Assembly: GCF_039871875.1 (NCBI RefSeq)
Contig: NZ_JBDPMD010000003.1
Location: 1 to 64,000, forward strand
DNA length: 64,000 nt
Reading direction: 5' to 3'
Source: Sphaerisporangium sp039871875
GTDB lineage: Bacteria; Actinomycetota; Actinomycetes; Streptosporangiales; Streptosporangiaceae
Part shown: positions 34,443 through 43,196 of the stretch, in pieces
Layout of the letters: the number at the start of each line of letters is the position of its first letter
Position numbering within the stretch: position 1 is the stretch's first letter
Program-made: the position numbers and the translations under genes
Notes under the pieces: generated by a model
Databases searched by the model: none
Told to the model about the DNA's origin: nothing
Seen by the model: the letters and a program-made list of their open reading frames with translations, nothing else

Positions 34443-34488
34443 GCGTCCACGGCCGCCGCGTCGACCGGGAAGTCACCGCGAAACGACA

Positions 34489-34519
34489 GTCGCACCGCCG
34501 TAGGGGACGGCGGTGCGAC
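34489..34519 (+). terminator. Hairpin terminator of the encapsulin operon
   Basis: A perfect 13-bp stem GTCGCACCGCCGT pairs with its complement across a 5-base loop (AGGGG), 47 bp after the polyprenyl synthase stop. It has no U-tract, as is common in actinomycetes. Confidence 0.6.
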
Positions 34520-34598
34520 GGTGTCACCCATGCCGTCTCTCCCCCCGTGCCGTTTCCGGCGGGACCCCTGTCCGGGGGGAGGCGACGGCGATGTGGGG

Positions 34599-34643
34599 GC
34601 GGGCCCCGCCACGGGCTGATCGATCAGCCGCGACGGGGCCCGC
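34599..34643. terminator. Long inverted repeat between convergent genes
   Basis: GCGGGCCCCG and CGGGGCCCGC flank an inner palindrome GGCTGATCGATCAGCC. The structure lies just past the cellulase stop on the other strand and could terminate both directions. Confidence 0.6.
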
Positions 34644-34657
34644 AGCTCAGGTGCGGG

Positions 34658-37306
34658 TCACGACAGAGGCGGGTACGCGTTCTCCATGAGCTGGCGGAAC
34701 TGGGCGGAGAACCAGGCACCGGCGATCGGAGAGTCCGGCAGGGCACCCGTGGGGTTGTTGCCGTTACGCTCGTTGCCCTCGTAGCTCGGGTCGCACATCC
34801 GGTCGAAGCCCTTGCCCTGGTCGTTGTCGATCAGGCGGCTGGAGCCGTCCGACTCACCCGGAGGCTTGATCCACACATAGGCGTCGATACCGGTGGCGGG
34901 GTTCGCCCTCGGCCGCTCGCCGATGCCGGCACCGCTCTGGTTGCACCAGTTGCCGAGGTGGATGCGCCTGTCGATCTTCGACTGGTTGACGAAGGTGTTC
35001 AGGTCGGTCGAGGTGCTCGGCCCGGCCGGCCGCGCCGCGCCACCCCAGCCGTTGCGGCCGGTGTCGATCAGCATTCCGATGTTGCTGTTGAAGCCCTGCT
35101 GCACCAGGCGGTTACGGAAGGCCTGCGCGAAGGACAGCTCGTCGATGTACATGTTCCAGTCGACCCAGTCGGACTGCCGGATCTGCTGGCCGTTCACCGA
35201 GCCGTTGACGGTGAAGTGCGGCTCGGTCAGCGCGGAGTAGTTCGACGTGTTGGTGATGAAGCCGGTCACGCTGTTGAAGCCGGCGGTGGTACCGCGGACG
35301 GTGCTGGCGAACAGCTCGGCCGCGGGACCGAAGTTGGTGTCCCAGCCAAGCCAGCCGTGGTGCGCGGCGTCGATGTAGTTGTACACGTTCGGGACCGCGT
35401 GCAGCTTGTTCAGCGCGTACTGCACACCCTGGACGTAGGCGCCGGAGCTCTGCGCCTCGGCGCAGGCCGCGATGTTGGTGTTGGTGATCAGGTTCGGCAG
35501 CGAGTCGATCTCGATGATGTTGATGATGCGGAGGTTCCGGTAGGCCGGGTCCGCCATGATCGCAGCGATCGGGTCGATGTACTCGGTCTTGTAGCGGTTG
35601 AGGCCGTTCTCCGCGATCTTCAGCTCACCGTTGGAGGCGAGGGCCGAGCAGTCGCGGTTCGGCAGGTTGTAGATGACGAACTGGATCGTCAGCGCGGAGC
35701 TGCCGTTGGCCGCGTCCTGGCGGACGGCCTCGTCCAGGTGCGCACGCACACCCATGGCGGTGCTGGTGCCGGCGATGGCGGCGATGCGGTCGATCCACAC
35801 ACCGGTGGAGTAGCTGGCGACGCGGCTGCCGCCGGGCTCGGCCGCGGCCTTGCTCGACCAGTCGGGGTTCACGTAGCCGGTGGCGCCGACGTACGGGTTG
35901 TCCACGCGGCCGGGGTTGGTGACGTCGTCGTCGGACTCGGTCGCGGTGACCGTCACCGAGGTGAGACCGGAGGACGCCACCGTGATGGGACGGGTGCCGT
36001 TGGTCTGGTCGGTGTCCTGCGCGGCGGCCAGGGTCACCGTCTGCGGGGTCTGCCAGTTGGAGGTGGTGAAGGTGAGGCTCGCGCCGCTGCTCACGGTGAT
36101 GTTGGTGTCACCGGAGCCCGCGGTGTTGGTCACGGTCACACTGCCGCTGGGCGCGGTGGCCAGGCGCACCGTGTAGGTGCCGGTGGCGCCCTCGGGCACG
36201 GTCACGGCGGTCGAGGAGACGACCAGGGACTGGGTGCTGCTGCCGTCGTCGTCGGCCTCGGACGCGTTGACCGTCACCGAGGTGAGACCCGAGGAGGCCA
36301 CGGTGATGGGCCGCGTGCCGTTGCTGAGGTCGCTGTCCTGTGCCGCCGCCAGCGTCACCGTCTGCGGGGTCTGCCAGTTCGATGTGGTGAAGGTCAGGCT
36401 CGCGCCGCTGCTCACGGTGATGTCGCTGTCACCGGAGCCCGCGGTGTTGGTCACGGTCACGTTGCCGGAGGGAGCGACGGCGAGGCGCACGGTGTAGCTG
36501 GCGGTGGCGCCTTCCGGCACGGTCACGGCGGTCGAGGAGACGACCAGGGACTGGGTGCTGCTGCCGTCGTCGTCGGACTCGGTCGCGGTGACGCTCACCG
36601 AGGTCAGGCCGCTCGCCGCCACAGTGATGGGCCGCGTGCCGTTCGTGCTGTCGGAGTCCTGCGCCGCCGCCAGCGTGACGGTCTGCGCGGTCGACCAGTT
36701 CGAGGTGGTGAAGCTGAGGCTCGAGCCGCTGGACACGGTGATGTCGTTGTCACCGCTGCCGGCCGTCGAGGTCACCGTCACGTTGGCGCTGGGCGCGGAG
36801 GAGAGGCGAACCGAGTAGGTGGCGGTGCCGCCCTCGGGAACCGAGACGCTGGTCGGCGTGACCACCAGGTTCGGGGTCTGGCCACCCTGCTGGTTGCACT
36901 GCGTGCCGTTGATGAAGAACGTGCTCGGGTTGGTGTTGGTGCCGCTGTAGGTGCCGTTGAACCCGAGGGTCCAGCTCGCGCCGCTCGCCTGCGAGCCGTT
37001 GTAGGACTCGTTCTGGACGGTCACGTTGGCGCCGGACTGCGACCACCGGCCGTTCCATCCGTTGCTGACCCGCTGGCTGTTCGGGAAGGCGAAGGTGAGC
37101 GTCCAGTTGCTCAGCGCGTCGCCGGTGTTCTTGACGGTGAGGTTGCCCCCGAAGCCGCCGCCGCCCTCCCAGGCCTTGGTATACGTGACCTCGCAGGCGA
37201 CAGCCGCGTGGGCGGCTGTCGGGCCGGCGACGAGCCCGACGGCGGCGGCGAACATGACCGCCGCGCCCGCCATGGCTCTACGCCAGAAACTCTTGTGGGG
37301 TCCCAT
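34658..37306 (-). CDS. Secreted GH6 cellulase with CBM2 and three Calx-beta-like repeats
   Basis: 882 residues. A signal peptide (1-35) ends in AAHAAVA. A family 2 cellulose-binding module fills about 38-138. Three repeats of 107 residues (147-253, 254-360, 361-467), each beginning LVV and containing VPEG and SDDD-type ends, resemble calcium-binding Calx-beta/Ig-like linkers. The GH6 catalytic domain (about 466-882) has IQFVIYNLPNRDCSALASNGE and IINIIEIDSLPNLITN, which carry the catalytic Asp region. It is a Cel6B-like exo- or processive cellulase. A perfect CelR/CebR operator lies 86 bp upstream of the start, predicting induction by cellobiose. Repeats 2 and 3 are nearly identical in DNA. 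Confidence 0.92.
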   Translation of the reverse strand: MGPHKSFWRRAMAGAAVMFAAAVGLVAGPTAAHAAVACEVTYTKAWEGGGGFGGNLTVKNTGDALSNWTLTFAFPNSQRVSNGWNGRWSQSGANVTVQNESYNGSQASGASWTLGFNGTYSGTNTNPSTFFINGTQCNQQGGQTPNLVVTPTSVSVPEGGTATYSVRLSSAPSANVTVTSTAGSGDNDITVSSGSSLSFTTSNWSTAQTVTLAAAQDSDSTNGTRPITVAASGLTSVSVTATESDDDGSSTQSLVVSSTAVTVPEGATASYTVRLAVAPSGNVTVTNTAGSGDSDITVSSGASLTFTTSNWQTPQTVTLAAAQDSDLSNGTRPITVASSGLTSVTVNASEADDDGSSTQSLVVSSTAVTVPEGATGTYTVRLATAPSGSVTVTNTAGSGDTNITVSSGASLTFTTSNWQTPQTVTLAAAQDTDQTNGTRPITVASSGLTSVTVTATESDDDVTNPGRVDNPYVGATGYVNPDWSSKAAAEPGGSRVASYSTGVWIDRIAAIAGTSTAMGVRAHLDEAVRQDAANGSSALTIQFVIYNLPNRDCSALASNGELKIAENGLNRYKTEYIDPIAAIMADPAYRNLRIINIIEIDSLPNLITNTNIAACAEAQSSGAYVQGVQYALNKLHAVPNVYNYIDAAHHGWLGWDTNFGPAAELFASTVRGTTAGFNSVTGFITNTSNYSALTEPHFTVNGSVNGQQIRQSDWVDWNMYIDELSFAQAFRNRLVQQGFNSNIGMLIDTGRNGWGGAARPAGPSTSTDLNTFVNQSKIDRRIHLGNWCNQSGAGIGERPRANPATGIDAYVWIKPPGESDGSSRLIDNDQGKGFDRMCDPSYEGNERNGNNPTGALPDSPIAGAWFSAQFRQLMENAYPPLS
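35906..36868 (-). repeat. Three tandem 321-bp repeats within the cellulase gene
   Basis: Units at 36548-36868, 36227-36547 and 35906-36226 encode the 107-residue Calx-beta-like modules. Units 2 and 3 share long identical DNA runs, for example around 36213-36250 and 36530-36575, which points to recent duplication or homogenisation. Unit 1 is more diverged. Confidence 0.8.
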
Positions 37307-37728
37307 CTTCTGTAAATCTCCCTCACGTAACTGTTGGGGGTCGCCGCCTTCTTGTTGACGGCCAAGCAGCGCCCAGCTCGGACACGCGGCGTGGGAGCGC
37401 TCCCATAGTCCGGTTGTTTCGGGAGGATGTACAGCACATTGCGTGCGGGCAATCCCACGAGCAATCGCACGCTGTCCCCCGCCGCGACCAGCCGGGCCGT
37501 GGCCTTGGCAAACGCGGCGTCGAACGGGACGGCACCCCCTCGACATCCGATGAAACATTCATCTGGTACGAGGACCGACCGGACCCGCACCCCCCGCCAC
37601 CTCGTAAAAGATCGCAAGCCATTCGACCCCGTGTGGCTCTGGCCTGTTCATATCCGGTTCAGCCGGGTTCGCCAGGGTGCCCTGCGTAGCCGGAGCACGA
37701 AATCGTCCGGCGGGACGGAAGGCAGGAA
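37307..37728. other. Divergent promoter region between cellulase and PHP-domain gene
   Basis: This 422-bp region has no gene I can support. It holds the CelR-type operator at 37392-37405 on the cellulase side. I see no obvious operator for the PHP gene. Local GC is lower near 37410-37450 and 37550-37630. Confidence 0.6.
37392..37405. promoter_or_regulatory. CelR/CebR operator, perfect palindrome
   Basis: TGGGAGCGCTCCCA is identical to the 14-bp CelR site described for Thermobifida cellulase genes and to the CebR box of Streptomyces. The LacI-family repressor is released by cellobiose. It lies 86 bp upstream of the GH6 cellulase start. The repressor gene is not in the window. Confidence 0.85.
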
Positions 37729-39450
37729 ATGGGACACGGCCACCCTCACGGTCATTCGCACGATCACTCGCACCCGCACGACGGGCACACCCTGGACCAG
37801 GGCGACCTGGCCGCCGTCGTCGACACGTCGATCCCCGACGGCGAGCTCTCCCCCGGTCAGGTGTCCCGGCGTCAGGTGTTCCGCCGCGCCGGGCTGCTCG
37901 GCGCCGGCCTCACCGCCGCGGGCGTGCTCGGCACCCCCGCCGCGGCGTCGGCCACCACGCCCCAGCACACGGGGGGTGACCGCGAGCCGCGCGGCGGCTA
38001 CCTGTGGCTGGCCGGCGACCACCACATCCACACCCAGCACAGCTCCGACGGCGTCTACAAGGTGAGCGACCAGGTCGGGCACGGCGCCGCGTACGGCCTC
38101 GACTGGATGGTCATCACCGACCACGGCAGCAACGCGCACGCCAAGATCGGTGTGGAGAAGGTCAACCCCGACATCGTGGCGGCCCGCCGCGACCACAAGG
38201 ACACCCTGGTGTTCCAGGGCCTGGAGTGGAACATCCCCGGCGCCGAGCACGGCACCGTGTTCGTGGCCCCGGGCCGCAATGAGGTCTCCACCCTCAAGGA
38301 GTTCGAGAACTCCTACGACGGCTCGGTCAAGAACGCCGGCGCCAGCACCCCGCAGAACGAGGCCCTGGCCATCGCGGGCCTCAACTTCCTCGCCGAGTCG
38401 GTGCGCCGCCGCCGCGTCGAGGCCGCGCTGTTCCTCGCCAACCACCCCGCCCGCAAGGGCCTCGACTCCCCGCACGAGATCCGCGGCTGGCGCGACGCCC
38501 AGCCGGAGATCGCGGTCGGCATGGAGGGCGCCCCCGGCCACCAGGCCGCCGGCATCCCCAAGCCGAACGGGCCGGGCAGCGGCCGCGGCTTCTACGACAG
38601 CACCCCCGGCGCCGACTCCTGGCCCGGGTACCCGCCGGAGAGCTACAAGACGTTCGGCGGCTTCGACTGGATGACCTCCACCGTCGGCGGCCTCTGGGAC
38701 AGCCTCCTCGCCGAGGGCAAGAGCTGGTGGATCACCGCCAACTCCGACGCCCACTCGATCTACGCCGACACCACCGCGCGCGGCGGCGGCGACTTCAACG
38801 CCAACGGCCGGTACGACGACCCGACCTACGGCGGCACGCTCAACGTCAACGCGGGCGACTTCTGGCCCGGCTTCTACAGCCGCACCCACGTCGGCGCGCG
38901 GTCCTTCTCCTACCTCGCGGTCATGGAGGCCATCCGCCAGGGCCGGGTGTGGGTGGACCACGGCGGCCTGATCAGCTCCCTGGTCGTGCGGGCCCGCCAG
39001 TCCGGCACCGGCCAGCTCGGCGTCAGCCTCGGCGACACGCTGCACGTCCGCAAGGGCTCCAAGGTGGAGATCTCCATCGAGATCACCCTCGCCGGCAAGC
39101 CCAACTGGGCGCAGGTCGTGCCGACCCTGGCCCGCGTGGACGTCATCCAGGGCGACGTGACCGGCCCGGTCAAGGACAAGGACGTCTTCACCACCCCGGC
39201 CACCAAGGTCGTGTCCTCCTACGAGGTGGGCAAGAACACCGGCACCGTGACGTTCACCTACAAGGTCGGCGCCGTGGACCGTCCGGTGTACGTGCGCCTG
39301 CGCGGCACCGACGGCAAGCGCTCGGCCCCCGGCCTGCTCGGCGCGGCGGTGGACCCGCACGGCCCGGCGATCGACGTCTTCGGTGACGCCGACCCGTGGA
39401 ACGACCTGTGGTTCTACAGCAACCCCATCTGGATCGTGCCCCGCGGATGA
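37729..39450 (+). CDS. Tat-exported PHP-domain protein with His-rich N-terminus
   Basis: 573 residues; ATG behind a GGAAGGCAGG site. The first 20 residues hold nine histidines. A twin-arginine signal follows (SRRQVFRRAGLLGAGLTAAG), about 45 residues in, with cleavage expected near AASA. The PHP metal-binding motifs are present: AGDHHIHTQHSSDG (HxH), VITDHGSN and ITANSDAHSI. PHP domains are metal-dependent phosphoesterases. The C-terminal third is beta-rich. Export with folded metal cofactor fits Tat. The stop overlaps the next start (ATGA). Substrate unknown; a phosphodiester- or inositol-phosphate-like target is possible. Confidence 0.82.
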   Translation: MGHGHPHGHSHDHSHPHDGHTLDQGDLAAVVDTSIPDGELSPGQVSRRQVFRRAGLLGAGLTAAGVLGTPAAASATTPQHTGGDREPRGGYLWLAGDHHIHTQHSSDGVYKVSDQVGHGAAYGLDWMVITDHGSNAHAKIGVEKVNPDIVAARRDHKDTLVFQGLEWNIPGAEHGTVFVAPGRNEVSTLKEFENSYDGSVKNAGASTPQNEALAIAGLNFLAESVRRRRVEAALFLANHPARKGLDSPHEIRGWRDAQPEIAVGMEGAPGHQAAGIPKPNGPGSGRGFYDSTPGADSWPGYPPESYKTFGGFDWMTSTVGGLWDSLLAEGKSWWITANSDAHSIYADTTARGGGDFNANGRYDDPTYGGTLNVNAGDFWPGFYSRTHVGARSFSYLAVMEAIRQGRVWVDHGGLISSLVVRARQSGTGQLGVSLGDTLHVRKGSKVEISIEITLAGKPNWAQVVPTLARVDVIQGDVTGPVKDKDVFTTPATKVVSSYEVGKNTGTVTFTYKVGAVDRPVYVRLRGTDGKRSAPGLLGAAVDPHGPAIDVFGDADPWNDLWFYSNPIWIVPRG

Positions 39451-40004
39451 TCCTCGGCCTGGACACAGGCACGCGGACGCTCACGGACGCCGAGCACCTT
39501 CTCCACGACCTGGTGAAGGTGCTCGGCCTCCCCGCGGGCACCGTGGCCTGCACACACTTCGTCCGCACCGGTGACGGGCCGCCGCACGTGGCGTGCTCGC
39601 TGACCGTGCCGGACACCCTTGACCCCGGGGCGCTGCCCGAGGGGTCCGGCGTCGCGTTCGGGCACGGCCGCTCCGGGCCCGCGGACCTCGCCGAGGGCGC
39701 GTCCCTGGCCGCCGCCGCGCACGCGTCCGGCACCGGCGGGCGCCTCGTGCTGTTCCCGGGCCACGACGAGCTGACCGGCACGCTCGGCGTGGCCGAGGTG
39801 GTGGCCCGCTCGGGCATCGACCGCGTCGTGGTGCTCGCCCACGCCGGCGACCCGGCGCCGGACACCCCTGTGGTGACCAACGACTTCGTGCGGCCGCAGT
39901 GGCGCGACGGCGAGGTCGTGCTGCTCACCATGCCCGCCGCGGGCGGACGCCTGACGCCGGCCGAGGTGCCGAACCCGACTCCCTGCTGCGCCGACCACGG
40001 CTGA
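39447..40004 (+). CDS. Unknown protein translationally coupled to the PHP gene
   Basis: 185 residues, ATG overlapping the upstream stop by 4 bp. The sequence has an N-terminal MILGLDTGTRTLTDAEHLLHD, a central Gly/Ala-rich part (VAFGHGRSGPADLAEGASLA) and the C-terminal TPCCADHG. No signal peptide or membrane helix is present. I do not recognise the family. The coupling suggests work with the PHP protein, yet the latter is predicted to be exported and this one is not. GC-rich codon use is normal, so the frame is probably real. Confidence 0.6.
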   Translation: MILGLDTGTRTLTDAEHLLHDLVKVLGLPAGTVACTHFVRTGDGPPHVACSLTVPDTLDPGALPEGSGVAFGHGRSGPADLAEGASLAAAAHASGTGGRLVLFPGHDELTGTLGVAEVVARSGIDRVVVLAHAGDPAPDTPVVTNDFVRPQWRDGEVVLLTMPAAGGRLTPAEVPNPTPCCADHG

Positions 40005-40255
40005 GGCGGGGATCCCGCGCCCGGGGCGGCGGGCCACCGGCGGCCCCGCACGCCCCGGGAGGCGGGCCACTGTCAGGTCCGCACGCTCCAGGAGGGGGCC
40101 GGCGGCAGGTCCGCACGCTCGGAGAAGCGGGGCAGGTGGGGCCGTTGCGACGATGAGTTCTCATCGAGCAGGCTGCCCCGGCTCAAGCTCCCAGCAGGCC
40201 GGACCGTGCGGATGATCCGCCGCTGCGGGACGCGGGGCTCGTCAGGAGGTCGATC

Positions 40256-40771
40256 ATGACGACGACGACGGTCCCCGAGTTCAAGGACCTCATCGCCGAG
40301 ACCCGTTTCTCGGCGTTGCACCTGGAGATGCGCGACCAGTACACCCCGAAGGGCGCGGTGTTCGTGGACTGGAAGGCCGGCATCCCCATCGAGCTGCAGC
40401 GCCACCAGGCGTGGGTGGACCTGGTGGGCGAGACCATCGGCCGCGGGGTGGACTGGCGCCGCGCCCGCATCGTGTCCGAGCCGGTGACCGAGTTCATCAA
40501 GTACGAGCACGAGACGACCACCATCGTGAACGTCCCCGCCGGCGAGAACGTGCGGTGGCTGCCCCGCCGGTTGGCGTCCGACCTGCTGCTGCCCGGCAAC
40601 GACTTCTGGGTGTTCGACGAGAAGCTGGTGCGGTTCACCCACTTCACCGGGGACGGCGCGTACGGTCCGCACGAGCTGACCGACGACCCCAAGATCGTCA
40701 AGGCGTGCCTCGACGCGTTCGAGGCCGTGTGGGCCCGCGCGATCGACCACAAGGACTACCAGCCCGTCTGA
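40256..40771 (+). CDS. DUF6879 protein
   Basis: 171 residues; ATG after AGGAGG. Typical family sequence includes FSALHLEMRDQYTPKGAVFVDW, RIVSEPVTEFIKYEHETT, ENVRWLPRR and NDFWVFDEKLVRFTHFTGDG. DUF6879 proteins are common in actinomycetes, often next to helix-turn-helix regulators, and have no known biochemical role. Here no regulator is adjacent. It is followed 36 bp later by the globin gene. The 251-bp gap before it holds two copies of CAGGTCCGCACGCTC (around 40074 and 40108) and nothing else I recognise. Confidence 0.8.
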   Translation: MTTTTVPEFKDLIAETRFSALHLEMRDQYTPKGAVFVDWKAGIPIELQRHQAWVDLVGETIGRGVDWRRARIVSEPVTEFIKYEHETTTIVNVPAGENVRWLPRRLASDLLLPGNDFWVFDEKLVRFTHFTGDGAYGPHELTDDPKIVKACLDAFEAVWARAIDHKDYQPV

Positions 40772-40807
40772 GGCACCCCGCGCCCGCACGCCGATACGGG
40801 AGACCCC

Positions 40808-41332
40808 ATGCCGACGTCATCAGTGCCCGCGCATGACGGGAAGGTCCTGCTGGTCGCCGACGAGGGCGTCAAGCCGGCCGAGCACATGACCGCGTCCGAG
40901 GTGGACAAGAAGGTCGAGGACTTCTACACCGGGATCGGCGGGGAGGCGTTCTTCCGCGCGCTCGCCACCCGGTTCTACGAGCTGGTCTCGCGGGACGACC
41001 TGCTGCCCGCGCTGTTCCCCGTGCACGACTGGGCGCGGCACGCCGAGCGGCTGGCCGCGCACTACGTGCAGATCTACGGGCGGAACGACCTGACGGCGGC
41101 CTGGGACCCGCGGATGCACCAGGCGCACGCGCACACGCTCATCACCCGGGACCACCGGCTGCGGTGGCTGGCGCTGATGCGGGAGGCCGGGGCTTCGCTC
41201 TCCGCGCCGGAGCCGCACTTCACCGAGTTCATGACGATCATGAAGATCGCGAGCGGGGAGATGATGGCGGTGTCCCGCGGCGCCGCCATCGCCCGGGGGC
41301 AACGGTTCCACTGGGACGGTTCTCCGCGATGA
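40808..41332 (+). CDS. Truncated (group II-like) haemoglobin
   Basis: 174 residues; ATG after GGGAG. The globin core is at about 40-160: IGGEAFFRALATRFYELVSRDDLLPALFP, WARHAERLAAHYVQIYG, MHQAHAHTLITRDHRLRWL with the proximal-His region, and FTEFMTIMKI. The first 30 residues are an extension without homology that I recognise. Truncated globins bind O2 or NO and can support oxygenases. The gene ends inside the start of the flavin monooxygenase (ATGA), which suggests joint function, for example oxygen delivery to the monooxygenase. Confidence 0.85.
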   Translation: MPTSSVPAHDGKVLLVADEGVKPAEHMTASEVDKKVEDFYTGIGGEAFFRALATRFYELVSRDDLLPALFPVHDWARHAERLAAHYVQIYGRNDLTAAWDPRMHQAHAHTLITRDHRLRWLALMREAGASLSAPEPHFTEFMTIMKIASGEMMAVSRGAAIARGQRFHWDGSPR

Positions 41333-43110
41333 CGCCGCAGCCGCCGCGCCGGGTCGCGGTCGTCGGCGCGGGGGCCGCGGGCGCGTTCTTCACGCTGGAG
41401 CTGTCGCGCCTGCTGCCCGAGGTGGCCGTCGACCTGTACGACCGCGAGGAGCGGTCCCCCGGGGCGGGCATCGTGATGTCCTGGGAGTTCGCCGAGAAGG
41501 TCAGGGCCGCGCACCCCGAGGCGTTCGCGTTGCCGCCCGCGGCCATGGCCACCTGGGACCGCACGCTGACCGTGGCGGGGGACGAGCGCATCTGGTCCGG
41601 CGCGTACGGCATGTTCGGCCTCACCCGGCGGGTGTTCCGCCGGCACGTCGCGGAGCTCGCCGCCGGGCTGCCCAACGTGCGGTTCCTGCGGCACGACGTG
41701 CTGAGCCGTCCCGCCGGCGCCGACCTGGTGGTGGTCGCCGACGGCGCCAACAGCCGCCTGCGCGGCCGGTACGGCGGCCCGTTCGGCACCCGCGGCACCC
41801 CCGGCCGCACCGTCTTCCTCTGGATGCGCACCCCCGCGGTCCTCCTGCCCACGTTCGTCCTGCGTTCGTCCGGCCCCGGCCTGCTGATCGTGCACTCCTA
41901 CCCGCACGGCGAGCAGGAGAGCACGTTCATCGTCGAGGCCCACCCCCGCACCCTGGACGCCCTCGGCCTCCTGGACCGCCCCCTGCCCGACGTCGAACGC
42001 GAACTGGCCGCCGTCTTCGCCGACGAACTGGCCGGCGCCCCCCTGCACTCCCAGACCTGGGGCTGGCGCGCCTTCCCCACCGTCGTCAACGACCGCTGGC
42101 ACCACGGGAACCTGGTCCTGATCGGCGACGCCGCCCACACCACCCACTTCTCCATAGGCTCCGGCACCGCCCTCGCCATAGACGACGCCCTGACCCTGGC
42201 CCGTTGCCTGGCCACCCACCCCTCCGTGGGCACCGCCCTGCCCGCCTACGAATCCACCCGCCGCCCCATCGTCACCGCCACCCAGGCAGAGGCCCAAGAC
42301 AGCCAGCAATGGTTCGAGACCCTGAGCCTCCGCCCCCGCCTCAACGGCCACCAGACAGTCTTCGCCCTCCGCAGCCGCCGGACCGCCAACACCTACGCAC
42401 GCCTGGAATCCCACGACCCCGCCTTCACCATGGCCACCCTGAGAACCCTCGCCGGCCACCCCACGACCGACTCCCCCTCCGACCTCCCCCTGGTCCTGGG
42501 CGGCCTCCACCTCACCGGCCGAACAGCCACGACCACCCCACTCCCCACCGCGCAGGCCGCCTCGCTCCCCGCGACCCCTGCCCCGCCTGTCCTCTCGCCC
42601 ACCTCCCAGGTGCCCTCTCCGGCGCCGACGCGGCGGGACGTGGTGCGGCGAGTCCGGCGCCGCCGTACGGCGGACGCGGTGGTGCTTCCCACCGCGACCG
42701 GAGGAGCCTGGTGCATGGTGGCGGACGGCCCGCCCGGGGAGACGACGGCCGTACCCCCCTGCGTCCTGGTCGAGGTGAACGACCACACCGACCCCGGGGA
42801 ACTGGTCCGCGCCTACCGTTCGGCAGGAGCCTGCGCGGTGGGGCTCCTGATCAGCGAGGACGCGCCGCTGAAGGAGACACACGGCGCCGACCTCCTGGCC
42901 GTCCCGGCCCAGCCGGGCACCGGCCGTATCGCGAGGACGCGCCTCGCCGACCGCCTCAGGTACGACCACGAGATCCCCGTTCTGCTCCTGACACCAGATG
43001 AGCTCTCCCACGACGAGGCAGACACCCTCATCGCCGCAGGACGGATCGACCTGGTCGCGACGATCGACCCACAGGACATCGCCCGCCTCCCCACCCCGAC
43101 GGCCCACTGA
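41329..43110 (+). CDS. FAD monooxygenase (salicylyl-CoA hydroxylase-like) with vestigial OYE tail
   Basis: 593 residues. The N-terminal 1-390 is a class A flavoprotein monooxygenase: VAVVGAGAAGAFFTLELSRLLP (FAD binding), VVVADGANSRLRGRYGG (DG motif) and VLIGDAAHTTHFSIGSGTALAIDDA (GD motif). The last is characteristic of salicylyl-CoA 5-hydroxylase and 2-aminobenzoyl-CoA monooxygenase relatives, which carry a full old-yellow-enzyme domain. Here, after a Pro/Thr linker, only about 150 residues follow (VLVEVNDHTDPGELVRAYR; RLADRLRYDHEIPVLLLT; TLIAAGRIDLVATID). They match only the end of that barrel. The FMN-binding parts are missing, so the second activity is probably lost. Confidence 0.82.
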   Translation: MTPQPPRRVAVVGAGAAGAFFTLELSRLLPEVAVDLYDREERSPGAGIVMSWEFAEKVRAAHPEAFALPPAAMATWDRTLTVAGDERIWSGAYGMFGLTRRVFRRHVAELAAGLPNVRFLRHDVLSRPAGADLVVVADGANSRLRGRYGGPFGTRGTPGRTVFLWMRTPAVLLPTFVLRSSGPGLLIVHSYPHGEQESTFIVEAHPRTLDALGLLDRPLPDVERELAAVFADELAGAPLHSQTWGWRAFPTVVNDRWHHGNLVLIGDAAHTTHFSIGSGTALAIDDALTLARCLATHPSVGTALPAYESTRRPIVTATQAEAQDSQQWFETLSLRPRLNGHQTVFALRSRRTANTYARLESHDPAFTMATLRTLAGHPTTDSPSDLPLVLGGLHLTGRTATTTPLPTAQAASLPATPAPPVLSPTSQVPSPAPTRRDVVRRVRRRRTADAVVLPTATGGAWCMVADGPPGETTAVPPCVLVEVNDHTDPGELVRAYRSAGACAVGLLISEDAPLKETHGADLLAVPAQPGTGRIARTRLADRLRYDHEIPVLLLTPDELSHDEADTLIAAGRIDLVATIDPQDIARLPTPTAH

Positions 43111-43196
43111 CGTCGCACTTTCGAAGATGCCCGCCGTAGCGGCCACGCGGAACAGTGGGGGGGATCGGTTCGGGCTCGCCGGATCCGGGAGGGACA

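Noticed and set aside
33455..37315. Very long plus-strand open frame (about 1286 codons) across the polyprenyl synthase and the cellulase
   Set aside because: It is the mirror of the GC-rich cellulase and synthase genes: low-complexity Arg/Val/Gly/Asp sequence, no ribosome site and no recognisable domain, while the genes on the true frames have full motifs.
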